Shown: piece after piece, positions 6,834-7,542 of the stretch
Layout of the letters: each line of letters starts with the position of its first letter
How positions within the stretch are numbered: the first letter of the stretch is position 1
Assembly: GCA_030592105.1 (NCBI GenBank)
Contig: JAUVKE010000115.1
Coordinates: forward strand, 1-7,542
Length of the DNA stretch: 7,542 bases
DNA from: Desulfobacteraceae bacterium
Lineage (GTDB): Bacteria; Desulfobacterota; Desulfobacteria; Desulfobacterales; BuS5
Direction of reading: 5' to 3'
Position numbers and translations under genes: made by a program
The notes under the pieces: generated by a model
What the model was told of the DNA's origin: nothing
What the model saw: only the letters and a program-made list of their open reading frames with translations
Databases searched by the model: none

Positions 6834-7394
6834 CTACTGCATAGCTGCTGACCCAAACTTAATGCCTAATTGAATTGCTTCTTTATTTCTATTTTTTGTA
6901 ACGTCGTCTTTTCCAAGATTCTTTCTTACTGTCTCCTGAACAAGTTCATAAGAAAGAATCTGGGTTGCCCCTATGTACGCACCTAACATAATAAGGTTGC
7001 TGATTTTTGAATCGCCTTTTTCGTGGGCTGTTTTAACTGCCGGAATTTTTATCAGTTTATAGTCACTTCTTTTTGGCTCATCTTTGATGTTGGCAGAATC
7101 TACCAGCATTATTCCATTACCATTGACCCTTGATTCAAAAGTGCCCAGTTGAGAACCTGCAAAAACAATCAGAGTTTTAGCCTGATCCAATAAAGGCGAT
7201 GAAATCTCACTGTCTGAAAAAATTACTGTACATTCACAGACACCTCCCCTTTTTTCCACTCCATAGGAGGGTAGCCAGGAAACATATTTATGTTTTTCAA
7301 GTGCAGCCCAGGCAAGAAGTTTGCCGGCCATAAGAACCCCCATGCCGCCTATGCCTGCCATAATAACATCATTTTTTAAAATAGCGTTTGCCAT
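6834..7394 (-). CDS. 2-oxoacid:ferredoxin oxidoreductase, gamma subunit
   Basis: This 186-residue protein is of the PorG/KorC/VorG type (pyruvate/ketoisovalerate oxidoreductase catalytic domain). It has the signature MAGIGGMGVLMAGKLLA at the N-terminus (residues 12-28) and SYGVEKRGGVCECTVIFSD (43-61), which parallels the common SYGPEMRGG form. The gamma chain is about 180 residues in four-subunit enzymes and helps bind CoA and hold the complex together. Its stop lies 59 bp before the delta gene. It is the first gene of the operon: a promoter-like sequence lies 37-64 bp upstream, and the region farther upstream holds only a palindromic repeat. The order gamma-delta-(missing alpha)-beta recalls porGDAB operons. 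Confidence 0.92.
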   Translation of the reverse strand: MANAILKNDVIMAGIGGMGVLMAGKLLAWAALEKHKYVSWLPSYGVEKRGGVCECTVIFSDSEISSPLLDQAKTLIVFAGSQLGTFESRVNGNGIMLVDSANIKDEPKRSDYKLIKIPAVKTAHEKGDSKISNLIMLGAYIGATQILSYELVQETVRKNLGKDDVTKNRNKEAIQLGIKFGSAAMQ

Positions 7395-7430
7395 AACCCT
7401 TTATCCTTAAATTGAGGTTTAGGATCGTAA

Positions 7431-7458
7431 ATTATATAAATTGAACAAAAATTGTGAA
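7431..7458 (-). promoter_or_regulatory. Sigma70-like promoter for the seven-gene operon
   Basis: On the minus strand a -35 box TTCACA (7453-7458, one change from TTGACA) is followed after 16 bp by a perfect -10 box TATAAT (7431-7436). Transcription would start near 7424 and give a leader of about 30 nt before the ATG at 7394, containing AAGGAT as ribosome site. The region is AT-rich, so chance boxes are possible, but position and match are good. No operator palindrome was evident between the boxes. Confidence 0.55.
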
Positions 7459-7462
7459 GGAT

Positions 7463-7542
7463 TTTGGTTCATATACAAGGCGCATTAAAGGTTGAATACT
7501 TGATGTATTCGGCCTTTGATGTAACGCAGTAGATGGACCAAA
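7463..7542. repeat. Palindromic intergenic repeat (80-nt imperfect hairpin)
   Basis: The arms 7463-7499 and 7505-7542 are complementary around a 5-nt loop (TTGAT). The inner stem GAATAC/GTATTC is perfect. It continues through AAAGG/CCTTT to ATT..GAT, then GCG/CGC, and the outer stem TTTGG..CAT / ATG..CCAAA closes it. The design of a long, gapped hairpin between genes with no reading frame is typical of REP/BIME or small non-autonomous elements. It lies just upstream of the operon promoter and ends at the window edge, so it may extend further. It is unlike the repeat at 1-110 in sequence. Confidence 0.65.

Overview
The window holds seven genes, all on the minus strand and tightly spaced (12 to about 96 bp gaps). 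They read as one operon, transcribed from about 7430 down to 187. The DNA is AT-rich, the enzymes are oxygen-sensitive Fe-S types, and the intergenic regions carry palindromic repeats. Together these suggest a strictly anaerobic bacterium. My best guess is a sulfate-reducing or syntrophic Desulfobacterota, but that is inference from style and gene content, since no marker gene is present.

Layout in transcription order. A palindromic repeat (7463-7542) lies upstream. A sigma70-like promoter (7431-7458) sits just in front of the first gene. Next come three subunits of a 2-oxoacid:ferredoxin oxidoreductase: gamma (7394-6834), the 2x[4Fe-4S] delta ferredoxin (6774-6529) and the TPP-binding beta (6435-5647). 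The catalytic alpha subunit, which normally lies between delta and beta, is absent. An AMP-forming acyl-CoA ligase of the FATP/FadD17-like type follows (5573-3792). After a GC-rich intercistronic hairpin (3741-3780) come the two subunits of a benzoyl-CoA reductase / 2-hydroxyacyl-CoA dehydratase family enzyme: a BcrC/HgdB-like subunit (3702-2533) and a BcrB/HgdA-like subunit (2436, or 2484, to 1039). Last is one ASKHA-type ATPase activator (1026-187). A second, unrelated inverted repeat (1-110) closes the window.

How the genes could work together (inference): the ligase makes a CoA thioester. The ATPase, charged by reduced ferredoxin, fires low-potential electrons by ATP hydrolysis into the two-subunit Fe-S enzyme. 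That enzyme then either reduces an aromatic or conjugated ring or removes water from a 2-hydroxyacyl-CoA. The oxidoreductase subunits would supply or relay the reduced ferredoxin. The window contains only one ATPase. That matches the homodimeric activator of 2-hydroxyacyl-CoA dehydratases better than the BcrA/BcrD pair of classical benzoyl-CoA reductase, but the substrate cannot be read from the sequence.

The points most worth a second look are the substrate-orphan ligase/reductase module, the oxidoreductase without alpha, an 11-A homopolymer inside the BcrB/HgdA-like gene, and the two repeat families that bracket the operon. I saw no tRNA, rRNA, CRISPR array, transposase or recognised riboswitch.
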